This document shows positions 50,301 through 61,279 of a stretch of 64,000 nucleotides of DNA, piece by piece. Location of the stretch: contig OY754980.1 in the NCBI GenBank assembly GCA_963576475.1, positions 32,587,431-32,651,430 of the forward strand, given 5' to 3'. This stretch comes from Molanna angustata. Its lineage: Eukaryota > Arthropoda > Insecta > Trichoptera > Molannidae. Position 1 is the first letter of the stretch. Every line of letters starts with the position of its first letter. Both the position numbers and the translations under genes were made by a program. The notes under the pieces are model-generated. The model was not told the DNA's origin. It did not search any database and saw only the letters and a list, made by a program, of their open reading frames with translations.

Positions 50301-53300
50301 GACACTTATTGTCACCCAAAATTATTTTGACAAGTGACAATTCTCATACATCGGTGAGGGGACAATGGCATGGAAAGGATTTAAAGGAAATATGCTTCTA
50401 CATAACCGCCCACTCAAATTTTAAACAAAATTTGACGAATTGTACATATCACGGTGGCCACAAACAAAATTAACTTTTAACAAACTCATATCACTAATGC
50501 AGCCATCACAAAATAAAACTCCACATTGTCCAATTCATGAAATTACAAACACACAAAAAAAATTCAATAACATACTATCCACAACAAAATCACATTAAAA
50601 AAAAATTCAAAAAGATAGTTCACAGACTATATCAATGAAAACAATAGACAGACCTTTCTGTCATAACTAAAACACATTTAACTTAATTGTTATAATAACC
50701 AACTAAAACTATAAGACTAACATTATTCTTAACTATTTCTATTAAACATCTAAGGGACATATTTTCACAACAGGTCGAACAAATATTCCCTCTTTTGTCT
50801 TAACTTTTACCACCCGTACAATATTATCCTTTCCTGGCATGGTAGCCACAATTCTTCCCAATTTCCATTGTAAAGGATGTAGCCTTTCTTCTTTCACTAA
50901 CACTAAATCTCCCACCTGTATATTAGGCACTGAAGTGAACCACTTTTTACGCTGTTGAAGTGAAGTGAGGTATTCCACACTCCAACGTTTCCAAAAATCC
51001 TGATACATTCTTGTGATCATCTGCCATCTATCTAACCTATTCAATTTAATATCTGTGACGTCATACTCTGGAATACCAACCAATACCTCACTTATAATAA
51101 AGTGAGCTGGCGTTAAGGCATCTACGCTGTCAATATCATTACACATTGGAACAAGTGGTCTGGAATTCACTACCGCCTCGATCTTAATTAATACTGTATT
51201 AAATTCCTCATAAGTCATCACTTGGTTGCCAACAACTCGCTTTAAGTGATACTTTATAGATCTTACGTTGATCTCATGTAGGCCACCAAAATGTGGACCT
51301 TTAGGAGGATTCAAATGCCAATCGATGCATTTTTCGAGACTGAAATTTCGAAAATCTGTATCCTGGATACAGTCATTATTAAAATTTAAAAACTCCAGTC
51401 AAATATTTACGTGTGCCAACCAAATTTGTTCCGCAATCGCTATATACTGTAGTACATAAACCACGTCGAGATACAAATCTCTCTAAGCAAGCAATAAATG
51501 CACTAGTAGATAATTCATTGACAATTTCAATATGTATGGCCTTTGTAGTCATACATACGAAAACACAAAAGTATGCCTTATACGTTTTCGAATTGCGACG
51601 TTTATTTTCCTTCAAAATAAACGGCCCGCCTAAGTCAATTGATACGTTTATGAATGGTCGATGACGAGTAACCCGAATAGCTGGCAAGTCAGCCATTATT
51701 GGCTGCACTGGTGAAGCACTAAATCGCTTACACACAAGACACTTTGACAAAACAGACTTAATTCTATTTCTCGCTGAAACAATCCAATATTTCCGTTGTA
51801 TTAAATGTTGCAGTGATCTGGGACCCACATGCAAATATGATATATGAAAATAATTTATCAATAATTTTCCAAACTCACTATGCTTATGCAACAATATTGG
51901 AAATTTCATTTTATCGGGTAGTGCAGAATATCTAATTCTTCCGCCCACTCTGACAAGTCCCTGTTTATCTATAAAACAATTCAACTTCTGCAGTTGAGGA
52001 TTATCGCATTGATTTTTGTATTTTAACATATTAATATCCTTCATAAAATGTAAACTCTGATCATATTTTATAATTGCTTGTAAACTAATTTCCATTTCCC
52101 TATTACACAAATCTCCTTTAGTGCGATTATTAACATTCAACAGACAATTATTTTTAAACCTTAAAATCCAAGCTACTACACGTGTTAACTTTGTATATTT
52201 ATTAGTTATGTTATACAATCCTAATCTATCTTCTAAAATTAAAGCATTAGATTGATTAACTAACCCTTTATATTCTGGCAATTGCGCAGGTACAATATAA
52301 TCATCGCACCGTGGCCATCTGTCAACAGGTTCTAACAGCCACTCTGGACCGTTTATCCACAACGTATGACCAACTAATTCTTCTGGATATAATCCTTTAG
52401 ATGCACAATCTGCTGGATTACATTGAGATCTCACATGAAACCATTTTCCATGAGGCACGTTTTCCCAAATACGTTCTATTCGATTTGCAACAAATAATTT
52501 TAATAGATATGATGGTGTTTTAAGCCACGACAAAACAATACTAGAATCTGTGTACATATATACATCCTTTATAATAATTGCATCTTGAAATACAGATAAA
52601 GTATATTTAATTAATTTTGATAATAATAATGCACCACAGAGCTCCAAGCGTGGTATCGTTTGCATCTTAATTGGAGCAACCTTAGACTTGGCAGTCACCA
52701 GAGATATTTGTTTACTATCCTCAGTAACCAAATAACAAACAGCGCTATATCCGTCATTAGAGGCGTCAGAAAAGCCAACTAAATAACACTGACTATCAAC
52801 GCTAGTTCCAAAAAACCTATTCAATTTAAATTCCTCTAATAAAGACATTTGATCAACTATTTTATTCCACTGGACTTTCGTGGATTCTGGAATAATATCA
52901 TCCCATCGCAATTTCATTTTCCACAAATTTTGAATGAAACTTTTCAATAAAAATGTAAACGGAGTGATCCATCCTACAGGGTCATATATAGATGAAACGA
53001 CCGATAGAATCATACGCTTTGTATATTTAATATCAATTTTCTTAACCTGATAACTAAAAACATCATTCACAAAATCCCATTTAATTCCTAATAATTTAAT
53101 ATGATTACTGTCTTCAGCAAAACAGATCACACTGCTATCAGATTTATTAAAATCTTGAATAAATTCAGGACAGTTAGTTGCCCATTTTGACAATTCAAAA
53201 CAACCACTTCGTAAAATAGAAATCAACTGATCTCGTAAAATAATAGCATCTTCAATATTATGATCACCGCATATAATATCATCTACATATGTACTATTAC

Positions 53301-56300
53301 GAAGAGCTTTAGCACCTAATGGGTATTTATCACTTTCATCCAAAGCTAACTGATTTATTGTTTGAATTGCATTATAGGGTGAGCTTCCTAAACCATATGT
53401 CACAGTGCATAACTCATATTCTTTGACAGGTTGTGACGGATCTTCTCGCCACAATACATGCTGATATCTTCTATCTTCTTGCCTGATAGATATTTGTCTA
53501 TACATTTTAGTTATGTCAGCAGAAAACCCGATTTTATAGATTCTAAACTTTAACAATAATTCGATTATATCCTTTTGCAACTTTGGACCTACATGTAAAT
53601 ATTTGTTTAATGCACCAGTTGCGTTCGTATTAGAACTGCCATCAAAAACAACTCTCAATTTAGTAGATAAACTATCAGGTTTCAGAACACAGTGATGAGG
53701 AATATAATATACATTTGGATCGCCTTGTAAAGGAACTTCTTTCATGTGTCCTAACATCTCATATTCCTTCATGAACTTTGTATATTCAAGTTTAATTTCC
53801 AAATTATTACAAAATTTTCTTTCCATATTAGTTAATCTTTTAAGAGCAAAACCAAAAGTACCAACACATGGTACGTTAATATCTTTTTTTAATAAGAGCG
53901 GTACTACAAATCTACCATCGTCATTACGATAATGTAAATCATTGTATAACTGAACACATTCCTCATCCGAATGTGACATTTTCCTACTACTTGATACTGT
54001 GTTTACCTCTTCTATTTCCCAAAACCCTTTTAATTTTTCATCTAACACATCAGATGATACAAAACATGTTAACAACTCATTGTTATCATGTACAAAATCT
54101 TGACCTAAAATTACAAACCCAAATATGGTCTCAAATACATATAAATCTTCTGATAATTTTTTACAATTTCCTGTAAACAATTTTCCATACATGTCAGCAC
54201 CTAATAATATATCAATATTACTGCTTTTCCAAAATTCATTATCTGCCAATTCTAAATCTTGAGTCAAAACTCTACACTGATGAGATAAATCTCTCCTAGG
54301 CAAGTTTGATGGAAGCGCATCCACCACTACACTCTTTACAAATAGCGACTTGTTATATTTATTATTAAATAAACAAAATTGCATAGAACCCTTTACATTA
54401 ATATTAGTAGAAGACAGCGTTGTCAATGATACAGAATGCCCTTTTGTATAGAATCCTATATTCTTACAAAACTTCCCAGACATCAAAGTAACCTGACTTC
54501 CAGAATCAACTAAACACTTGGCCTTATAAAATTGCCCATCTTTTCCCTGGACATATCCTATAATTGTTCCTAATATCACTTGACCAATAGATTCATTACC
54601 CCGAATCCCTTTATGGCAGATACCTACTACCGATGAATTATCAGTATGCAATAAAACATTATGTTTCCTATCACAAGTTTGACACTTTTTGTTAGACTTA
54701 CAATCCTTTATCAGATGTTTTCCAAAACAACAAAAACATAATTTCAATTTAGAGACAATATCCTTTCTCTCTGATACAGTTTTATTAATAAATGTGTCAC
54801 AATTGTGTATCGTATGACTACCCTTACACATATAGCATTCAAGTTGGCGAATATTACATACAAACCCTTTGTCTGATTTATGATTATAATTATTACGCTT
54901 TACTTGTGAATTACTCTGACGTGAAAATTTTAATACTTGCAATTGACTTCGAATTATTTCAAATATTCTATTTATTGAAGGAATTTCCTGAATATCTAAT
55001 CTACTTTCCACTATTCGACGTGTAGATTCATCTAATTTATTAATAAATATAAATCCCCATACCTGATCTAACATTTTTTCACATTTCATATTTGACAGAG
55101 CTAATATATTTTCATTAAATGTATGATATAATTCGCTTAATTGCCCTACATTTTCACCAACTAAAGATTTGCATTGAAACATTTTATTCATGTAATATTC
55201 AAATTGTAATCTTGTATTAGTATAATGTCCACACAATGTACTCCAAGCAATATTATAACTATCACTAATCAGTGGTAAATTAACAAATGTTGATGCAAAT
55301 CCCTTTATGGACGTTCGCAAATAATGAAATTTTTCTATGTCTGTATATCCAATATTATCATGAATCAATGACACAAACATGTCATGAAACGAATTCCAAT
55401 TTTCGACGTTGGAATCAAAAACAGGTAAATTTATTATAGGAGCTCTCTGAATTTTATTACATACATTAGTTGCATTTATTTTCACACCATTAGATAAACG
55501 ATTTTTAATTCTCATTATTTCAAAATACATAATGTCACTTTTCTGAATTATTTCACTCAACTCTTTCAACTCTGTATCACATTTTGTATCAGTATATATT
55601 CCAATCAAGCTGTCACTTAATTCATTGACCAATTTATACCATTCATCAACTCTCTGACACCTAGCTAAAAATATTTCATCTCGTTCGATATTGCCTTTTT
55701 CACACAGATCTCTTAATTCATATGTATTCCTAATTCTAGAAATAGCATTTAACATCCTTGCTTTAATGTTATCAGCCATTTTAAAACTTTAAACTTATAC
55801 TTATAAACTATAATTGCATGCAAACACAAATTCACTGTATCAATAATAATGTGGTATTTAACTTGTTAATTTTGTCGACGGATAATTCGTGGTGAAACTC
55901 CATTATACTAGGTATAAATGAAAACACTAATTAGTTCTAGTTTCACTATTTAATTTTAACACTGGCACTGACCGGTATCGATCTGAAGATCATCGTCAGA
56001 GTGCCGATCTGAAGATCATCGTCACTCTGACGATGATCTTCAGATCGATACCGGTCAGTGCCAGTGTTAAAATTAAATAGTGAAACTAGAACTAATTAGT
56101 GTTTTCATTTATACCTAGTAATGTGGTATTTTATTCTACCCGACTGCATTCACAATAATGTTATTAACATTAATATGGTACCTTATTATACCTCACAATA
56201 ATCACAAAATAATATTATGTGATAATTAATCACCATAATATTGTAACAAAATTGAGTACCTACAAATTACTATTTGAAACCACCGCAACATGCAGAATTC

Positions 56301-59300
56301 GCAACAAATAACACAAAAAAACACTTCAAATTCGGTTAGAAGGGCCAAAATATTATGTAGAAAACATCAGGTGATGGGTATAAAAGGTTTTATGTAGTGG
56401 ACTGTATTTTTAAACGATCTCACCGATGCTTCTATATTCCTGGTTCACTGATTATTTTTTCTGTGCACACATCCACACGCAGTGGTCTTCAAACTTGTAC
56501 TGATTAATTTCTTCCTTGACACTTATTGTCACCCAAAATTATTTTGACAAGTGACAATTCTCATACATCGGTGAGGGGACAATGGCATGGAAAGGATTTA
56601 AAGGAAATATGCTTCTACACCGTATCTAGTGCGCGCACTCGACCAGTATCGTACGTATACGTACGATGCGAATTCGTATCCAATGTGAGCAAGCCAGTGC
56701 GCGCACTCGATTCGTACGACCAGCATCGTACGTTTACGTACGACCAAATTCGTATCCAATGTGAGCGGGTCCTTACTCTCCACTGCAAATCCGATTTTTT
56801 TACATCTATTATTCAATAATTTCGTGAACGTTGTGAAAATAATTTATAGACTCTTACTGTGGTCCACTGAGCGATCCCGCCTCACAATGGTACCTAGCTG
56901 GAACAGTACGCCAAGGTTTGGCCAATGCAACCATGGCTCCAGCATCCAAAACACCAAATCCAAACAGATGATTGAACTCGAGACCAACGCCGTTCATTGT
57001 CCAATGGAAACGACCCTGAAAAAGATGAGCGGTTGATAAACATAAAGTTATGATCTTCTAACATGGAAGAAAACCTAGCATTGTATTTTGTGAAAGTGAT
57101 AGTGCAAAAGGTAGGGGTTACCCAAGAAAGGAATGCTACGACTGTGTGAAAAAAGCCTATACAATCTGTGAGCATATATGATACGGTGGAGCTTGAAGGA
57201 TGTAGGTGCGGCGTTTGGTTCTTTCTGCTCGAACAATGCGTACTGATGTGTAAGTATGTAAATAAACACATTTCTAAAAAGGATTGTTGAAAATACGATG
57301 AAAAATATTACACTTGAATTTAACATTGAACATTCAATCATTGGGAAATGTAAGTTTTACAATATAATAATTTCTAGCAAATTATGCACACTTGACGTTA
57401 AAAGATATATTATACGTTATAAAGCCTTCATACTTACTTTGGCATCAAATAGTGAATTCCTCTTGGATGTCAGCACAGTCAAGTGCTGAATATCTCTCCA
57501 GGTCAACGAAGGGCTAAAAAATATTATTTTTTATTAATTGTCTGCTCTTACAGAAAATAAAAGAAAAAAAATACTGCACGTTTCTTATAATTGGCATTTC
57601 ATCTATGGTTTTGCGAATACTATGGACTGTTATGAGAATTCCATTTTAATCACGATGCCAAGGAGAAAAAAGTGAATTTCTTAAAATATATTCATATGTT
57701 ACTTGACAAACATACTTGGCTTCCAGTGCAAGGGCAAAAACACCAGCAGCCTCTGGGGCTGCTGCACTCGTTCCAGAATGAGTGGTGGTACATTTCCCAT
57801 AAAGATCTGTTGTTGCTACTCCAGTTGCTGGGTCTTTGGCACCGTTGCTGAAGGTGGAAGCCAGTGTACTAGAGCATGATTCATCGTAGTGAGCATTTTG
57901 ACCATCGTTTATTGCGCTGAAAGAAATAAGAGAACACGATCAATTAATTATTATGAACTAACAGAAGCCACACAAACCCATATAAAACGGACTCAAAAAT
58001 TGGAACGAAAAATTGATATTTAAGTAAATCAAATAATGTTATATTTGCCCTATAGAATAAGTATTACAAATAATAATATTTTGTATGGTGCTTTCTGTTT
58101 GTTAGCTCTACGAAACAAATTTATATTTAGTTATTTACTTAAAGTTCCAAGATTCTGTGATACGAATTCCGTTCACTATAAATCAAAGCATATATATTTT
58201 TCAGTTGCAATGTAAATAAGCGTTAATAAAAATAATTAACAACACTAATAATAATAGAACGTAAACTAGAAATAATTACACAAGATGTGAAAATCGAAAT
58301 TAAAATCTAGGAAAAGCTTCTTGACCATGACATCCCCCCTTCAAGTACCACCAGAAAGAGCAAGGCAAGAGCACTGGATTGATCAATGCAGTGGAAGTCG
58401 AACCGAGCTGTAGGAGGCTTTGGGGCCGGGATACCATCTACCCTACCGTACATGGAAGGCATTGAATAGACTCCATGTAGGTGTCACAAGATGCATAAAT
58501 AACCTGTACAGGTGGGAAATAGGACGAAAAGATATATTTTGCGGTTGCGGGGAGGTCAAAGATGATAAGCACCTTCTTGTCTGCCGAAACATGGAACAGG
58601 GATGTAGCGAAGAAGACTTGTTGTGGCAAATGACGCAGTAATTGCTGTTGCAGCGTATTGGAGTGGAAAGGCATAATGTTTACCCGGACACGTTAAATAA
58701 GTAAATAGCTATTCAAGACAAAGTCATAAAAACAATTCATAAAAGACAATACAACAACAAATGACACATGCGGAAAATGCAAATCACAAAAAGAAACAAT
58801 GTAACATTGGAAATATTGACTATTATTTCTTAATTCTGATGGAACTATATAAGCTTGATCATAGACATGTTGGTTTTTATTTACGTGAACAGGTCGAAAT
58901 TCTTCACTTCCTTAAAAAATTACAAGACGAATACTATTATCAATTATTTTATTACAAAGAATTTAGTAAAATATAATACAACGAAGAATCTGTCTTGGAC
59001 GGGCTGCCTATGGTAATCTTAAGGAATTCTTCACCAGCAATATCCCGCAAAATCTAAAACGTAAAATGTAAGACCAATGTGTGCTCCCAGTCTTGACATA
59101 TGGAGCAGAAACACTTACTCTTAACGAAAGCGACTGTCAGATAACTAAGAGTAGCACAGCAAAAACATGAAAAAGCCATGCTGAATCACAGATAGAGTGA
59201 GAAATTCAAAAATACGTAGAAGATCAGGAGTTACTGACGTCGTTGAAAGAGTTGCAAACCTGAAGTGGTCATGGACGGGACACATTGCCAGAGTGAAGGA

Positions 59301-59759
59301 CCAAGAGGATCCTGGAATGGAGATCACGTGAGGACAAAAGAAGTAGAGGCAGACCACCTACGCGATGGTCCGATGACATAAAGAGGGTTGCTGGTGACTG
59401 GATGCAGAAGGACCAGGATAGAGAAACCTGGAAAGATATGAGGGAGGCCTATGTCCAGCAGTGGATAGAGACGGCTGGATAAAGTAATACAAACGTAATG
59501 ACACTCATTCGATACAAAGGATAAAGATCATTGAGGATTTCTGTACTACATATCAATCCTACCAATTCTTGTAGAATATAGTAGTCGATGTGAATGTCAT
59601 ATTTATTATAAATAGGTTAATATTATCAAATAATAGTTTAACTCACCTGTTAATGGATACAGTCCACATGGAAGCTGCATACCCATCACAATTGCAATCG
59701 TCATCCTCCCCGCCATCACCACTTGCCCAAACGTAGATATTTCCCAAACCATTCCTTCC
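47378..59759 (-). CDS. amon: Prohormone convertase 2 (amontillado), C-terminal seven exons
   Basis: Exons 59759-59647, 57916-57716, 57513-57438, 57015-56858, 48393-48229, 48121-48004 and 47539-47378 join in phase into 330 residues plus stop. PC2 is a calcium-dependent subtilisin/kexin serine protease that cuts pro-neuropeptides at dibasic sites in secretory granules of neuroendocrine cells. Exon 1 here has [20 protein letters not shown]: the Asp of GDGG, in the oxyanion hole where furin and PC1 have Asn, is diagnostic of PC2. Exon 2 carries the catalytic Ser in [12 protein letters not shown]. Exons 3-7 give the end of the catalytic domain and the P domain, with the conserved RRGDL, and a tail ending [15 protein letters not shown]. 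The signal peptide, propeptide and Asp/His residues lie beyond the right edge. The 8.46-kb intron (56857-48394) is filled with transposons; the coding exons appear intact. Confidence 0.95.
49509..49748 (+). mobile_element. tRNA-derived SINE, family A (copy 2)
   Basis: Close to the 15071 copy throughout: GTCGGCCTTCGTTGCTCAG head, GGGTTCGATTCCCGGTGG B box, same body and (AAAT)n tail. It lies inside the CGTACG element in the PC2 intron. Confidence 0.85.
49762..49865 (+). mobile_element. tRNA-derived SINE, family B (copy 2)
   Basis: GATGGGTCGATGGCAGAGCG and GAGTTCGAATCC boxes, then ACCGATTTCGTTCACC, as in the copy at 17480. It starts about 14 bp after the tail of the family A SINE. The 3' limit is approximate. 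Confidence 0.65.
50139..50402 (-). repeat. 3' LTR of the BEL/Pao element
   Basis: 264 bp, TGTAGAAAAC ... GCTTCTACA, matching the other LTR base for base as read. A GTGGGCGG purine-rich stretch lies just inside it in element sense. Confidence 0.93.
50742..51400 (-). pseudogene. BEL/Pao integrase C-terminal part, out of frame with the main ORF
   Basis: The frame open from about 51400 to the stop at 50742 continues the integrase: [20 protein letters not shown] with the catalytic Glu, [16 protein letters not shown], and a C-terminal DUF5641-like part ([17 protein letters not shown]). This is the usual end of BEL/Pao polyproteins. It is separated from the upstream ORF by a one-base-type frame change in a T/A-run near 51385, which would be an inactivating indel, an assembly error, or a slippage site. 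Confidence 0.8.
51379..55779 (-). CDS. BEL/Pao Gag-Pol polyprotein (1466 aa, cut in integrase)
   Basis: One frame from the ATG at 55779 carries, in order: Gag with a DUF1759-like segment ([18 protein letters not shown], near residue 115); two CCHC-like knuckles ([13 protein letters not shown] and [13 protein letters not shown], residues 310-365); an aspartic protease ([13 protein letters not shown], near 425); reverse transcriptase with [10 protein letters not shown] and the YVDD active site (near 830); a Pao-type RNase H region ([13 protein letters not shown]); and integrase with an HHCC-type zinc domain ([10 protein letters not shown] ... CLVCKR) and the first catalytic Asp residues ([19 protein letters not shown]). 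It ends shortly after, where the frame shifts. These proteins package the element RNA, copy it to DNA and insert it. A complete BEL polyprotein is about 1650-1800 residues. Confidence 0.92.
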   Translation of the reverse strand: MADNIKARMLNAISRIRNTYELRDLCEKGNIERDEIFLARCQRVDEWYKLVNELSDSLIGIYTDTKCDTELKELSEIIQKSDIMYFEIMRIKNRLSNGVKINATNVCNKIQRAPIINLPVFDSNVENWNSFHDMFVSLIHDNIGYTDIEKFHYLRTSIKGFASTFVNLPLISDSYNIAWSTLCGHYTNTRLQFEYYMNKMFQCKSLVGENVGQLSELYHTFNENILALSNMKCEKMLDQVWGFIFINKLDESTRRIVESRLDIQEIPSINRIFEIIRSQLQVLKFSRQSNSQVKRNNYNHKSDKGFVCNIRQLECYMCKGSHTIHNCDTFINKTVSERKDIVSKLKLCFCCFGKHLIKDCKSNKKCQTCDRKHNVLLHTDNSSVVGICHKGIRGNESIGQVILGTIIGYVQGKDGQFYKAKCLVDSGSQVTLMSGKFCKNIGFYTKGHSVSLTTLSSTNINVKGSMQFCLFNNKYNKSLFVKSVVVDALPSNLPRRDLSHQCRVLTQDLELADNEFWKSSNIDILLGADMYGKLFTGNCKKLSEDLYVFETIFGFVILGQDFVHDNNELLTCFVSSDVLDEKLKGFWEIEEVNTVSSSRKMSHSDEECVQLYNDLHYRNDDGRFVVPLLLKKDINVPCVGTFGFALKRLTNMERKFCNNLEIKLEYTKFMKEYEMLGHMKEVPLQGDPNVYYIPHHCVLKPDSLSTKLRVVFDGSSNTNATGALNKYLHVGPKLQKDIIELLLKFRIYKIGFSADITKMYRQISIRQEDRRYQHVLWREDPSQPVKEYELCTVTYGLGSSPYNAIQTINQLALDESDKYPLGAKALRNSTYVDDIICGDHNIEDAIILRDQLISILRSGCFELSKWATNCPEFIQDFNKSDSSVICFAEDSNHIKLLGIKWDFVNDVFSYQVKKIDIKYTKRMILSVVSSIYDPVGWITPFTFLLKSFIQNLWKMKLRWDDIIPESTKVQWNKIVDQMSLLEEFKLNRFFGTSVDSQCYLVGFSDASNDGYSAVCYLVTEDSKQISLVTAKSKVAPIKMQTIPRLELCGALLLSKLIKYTLSVFQDAIIIKDVYMYTDSSIVLSWLKTPSYLLKLFVANRIERIWENVPHGKWFHVRSQCNPADCASKGLYPEELVGHTLWINGPEWLLEPVDRWPRCDDYIVPAQLPEYKGLVNQSNALILEDRLGLYNITNKYTKLTRVVAWILRFKNNCLLNVNNRTKGDLCNREMEISLQAIIKYDQSLHFMKDINMLKYKNQCDNPQLQKLNCFIDKQGLVRVGGRIRYSALPDKMKFPILLHKHSEFGKLLINYFHISYLHVGPRSLQHLIQRKYWIVSARNRIKSVLSKCLVCKRFSASPVQPIMADLPAIRVTRHRPFINVSIDLGGPFILKENKRRNSKTYKAYFCVFVCMTTKAIHIEIVNELSTSAFIACLERFVSRRGLCTTVYSDCGTNLVGTRKYLTGVFKF
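55860..56118. mobile_element. Foldback insertion with hammerhead-like cores inside the BEL leader
   Basis: Flanked by TAATGTGGTATTT (55847-55859 and 56119-56131), a 13-bp target duplication. After about 46 bp the inverted repeat 55907-56119 has outer arms of about 96 bp that match exactly. The plus strand at 56023-56060 shows stem I CACT/AGTG, core CTGACGA, one extra U, stem II GATC-TTCA-GATC, GATAC (consensus GAAAC) and CGGTC. The A-to-T change in the GAAA box should hurt cleavage. The layout is the same as at 11400-11627. Confidence 0.65.
56356..56619 (-). repeat. 5' LTR of the BEL/Pao element
   Basis: 264 bp, same ends and sequence as the 3' LTR, followed in element sense by a TTTTGGCCCTTCTAACC stretch that could serve as primer site; the matching tRNA was not identified. 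Confidence 0.93.
58420..58640 (+). pseudogene. LINE ORF2 C-terminal remnant (Cys-rich tail)
   Basis: Reads [19 protein letters not shown], then [18 protein letters not shown] and SEEDLL. This is the WK.LNRLR.GV..C ... C.CGE...HLL.C tail of non-LTR ORF2 proteins, the same type as 21320. It lies in a PC2 intron on the opposite strand. Confidence 0.75.
58975..59482 (+). pseudogene. RTE-type LINE ORF2 C-terminal remnant
   Basis: Across several frames it reads [17 protein letters not shown], [54 protein letters not shown] and [10 protein letters not shown]. This is the well-known end of RTE ORF2 (CVLPV.TYGAE.WTL; LKW.WAGHIAR; YVQQW). Stops and frame changes show it is dead. It lies in the PC2 intron next to the 58420 fragment. 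Confidence 0.85.
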
Positions 59760-59779
59760 CTACAAAAAAATTAAATCAT

Positions 59780-60090
59780 TAATATATAAGACATACATGA
59801 CCTATGTGATTGGAGAGATGAGAACCCAGCAATGCAACAGAAGATTCACCCTTATGGATCGAATGCGGAACACAGATACAAGAAAGATCAGCAACGTTAA
59901 GGACACCGTCAGATTGTACAGGGGACGAAGACGATTCTGGCGTGACTATGTGGGGAGAATGGTAGACAAAAAGTTACGCAAAATAATTGTCACCCAACAA
60001 ATTAATTTTGGGCAATCGCCCACGAAGTAAACCATCTAAGATATGGAGAGATAGCTGGAGCTCGGTAACACAGGAAGGTTTACGTGAGAG
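59780..60090 (+). pseudogene. RTE-type LINE scrap
   Basis: The 77-residue frame 59797-60030 contains DRMRNTDTRKISNVKDTV and FWRDYVGRMVDKKL, resembling the R.RN..IR..T.V.D ... W.GH..R segment of RTE ORF2. Highly diverged. Confidence 0.5.
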
Positions 60091-60246
60091 GCACACTTCA
60101 TGAGAAAACATGTTTACAAAACCTAACACAAGAAGAATACAAATTTGTTGCACTTTTACAAAACAGGAAGAAAATGCAATAGCTAGTTAGATTATTAGTT
60201 TACACTGAAAAAATCTAAAGTTAGCAAAGTACCTTTTTGGCTCGGT

Positions 60247-60480
60247 TAAAGTCATATTGGTAGTTATTAACCAATATATGATTAAAAATAACAAAGTTGC
60301 ACTTGGCTATTATCTAACAATTGAATACTGTTAACGTGTAGTTGGTTACCAATAGCAATGTAAAAAGTCATGTTGGTAGTTATTGACCTATACATGATTA
60401 AAAATAACAAAGTTGCACGTGGTTATTATTTGCGAATATAATACTGTTAGAATGAAGTTGCTTACCAATAGCAATGTACT
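60247..60480. repeat. Two-copy tandem duplication, about 118 bp
   Basis: Both copies read AAGTCAT(A/G)TTGGTAGTTATT, ATTAAAAATAACAAAGTTGC and GTTG(C/G)TTACCAATAGCAATGTA. Downstream to about 60720 are looser 70-80-bp repeats around TCAAATTTGACA and AAGTATAATACTCG. Confidence 0.7.
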
Positions 60481-61279
60481 TGTTTAAATTTTACCGAGTA
60501 ACAGGTACCTATACGGACATTTTGTATTTGGCATCTGTCAAATTTGACATTTTATACATAAAAATATTAATATTTCTCAAATTTGACACGATATATTAAA
60601 AAAAATATTATATAAAGTATAATTCTCGCCAAATATGATATGTCACATTAAAAAATGATTAAGTAAAGTATAATACTCGTCAAATTAGACATGTGACACT
60701 GAAAAATAATTGAATTAAGTTGAATTAAGATGAGATATTCGTCAAAGATTATCATTATTATTCACAAATATCTTGTGTTAATTTGCTAATATTTACATTT
60801 GAGATGTAATGTAAAGATGTTTATACTATTTTGATGTTAAAGCTGGATTACCATTTAGTATTTTCCGTTTTTCAAAAGAGAGAATGAATAATAAGCATCT
60901 AACAAAATGAGCTATACAAATACATATAAATCAATGACCACATTAATTAATAATATCCTGAAAAAATTAACCTAACATACAAATCTGAATAATAAGAGAC
61001 CATAATGGGGCAATTAATGAATGTAAAGAATGTATTATGTCCAATTATGTCAAGATCATTGATTTGTCAAGATTGGTTTTGTGGTGTTTGGTTTTCTCTG
61101 CCCCAATATGGTTATTGTGTTTAGGTATGTATGTATGTATTAGTTAATATAACTAATATAAATAACTCATAACTTCAATATTAGTTAATGTCAGTTTATA
61201 ACATTCACAAATAATAAAATAAATATCTACATAAATATGTAACATTAACATATACCCATTTGAAAAGTGTGAGTCAATC

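Larger units (their letters stand above)
50139..56619 (-). mobile_element. BEL/Pao LTR retrotransposon, young, nearly intact
   Basis: 264-bp LTRs (50139-50402 and 56356-56619) run TGTAGAA ... TTCTACA and look identical. A 5-bp duplication CCGTA flanks the element (50134-50138 and 56620-56624). A long polyprotein frame lies on the minus strand, opposite-sense to nothing and in the same sense as PC2. Identical LTRs mean recent insertion. The integrase region has a frame break near 51380-51400, and a foldback sits in the leader (55860-56118), so this copy is probably not fully active. Confidence 0.95.
48816..56772. mobile_element. Inverted-repeat DNA element with CGTACG subterminal arrays (host of nested insertions)
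   Basis: Ends GGGCCTCGCTCACATTGGAT (left) and its near inverse ATCCAATGTGAGCGGGTCC (right), flanked by CTA and TTA. The left end has four tandem units each starting GCTCACA(T/C)TGG (48823, 48916, 49020, 49122). The right end has three inverse units ending near 50120, 56690 and 56766. All are packed with CGTACG, TCGTACG and ACGTACG words. Without the BEL insertion the element is about 1.5 kb and includes two SINEs. No transposase was seen. The ends and TA-centred flanks suggest PIF/Harbinger-like or another TIR group; uncertain. Confidence 0.6.
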
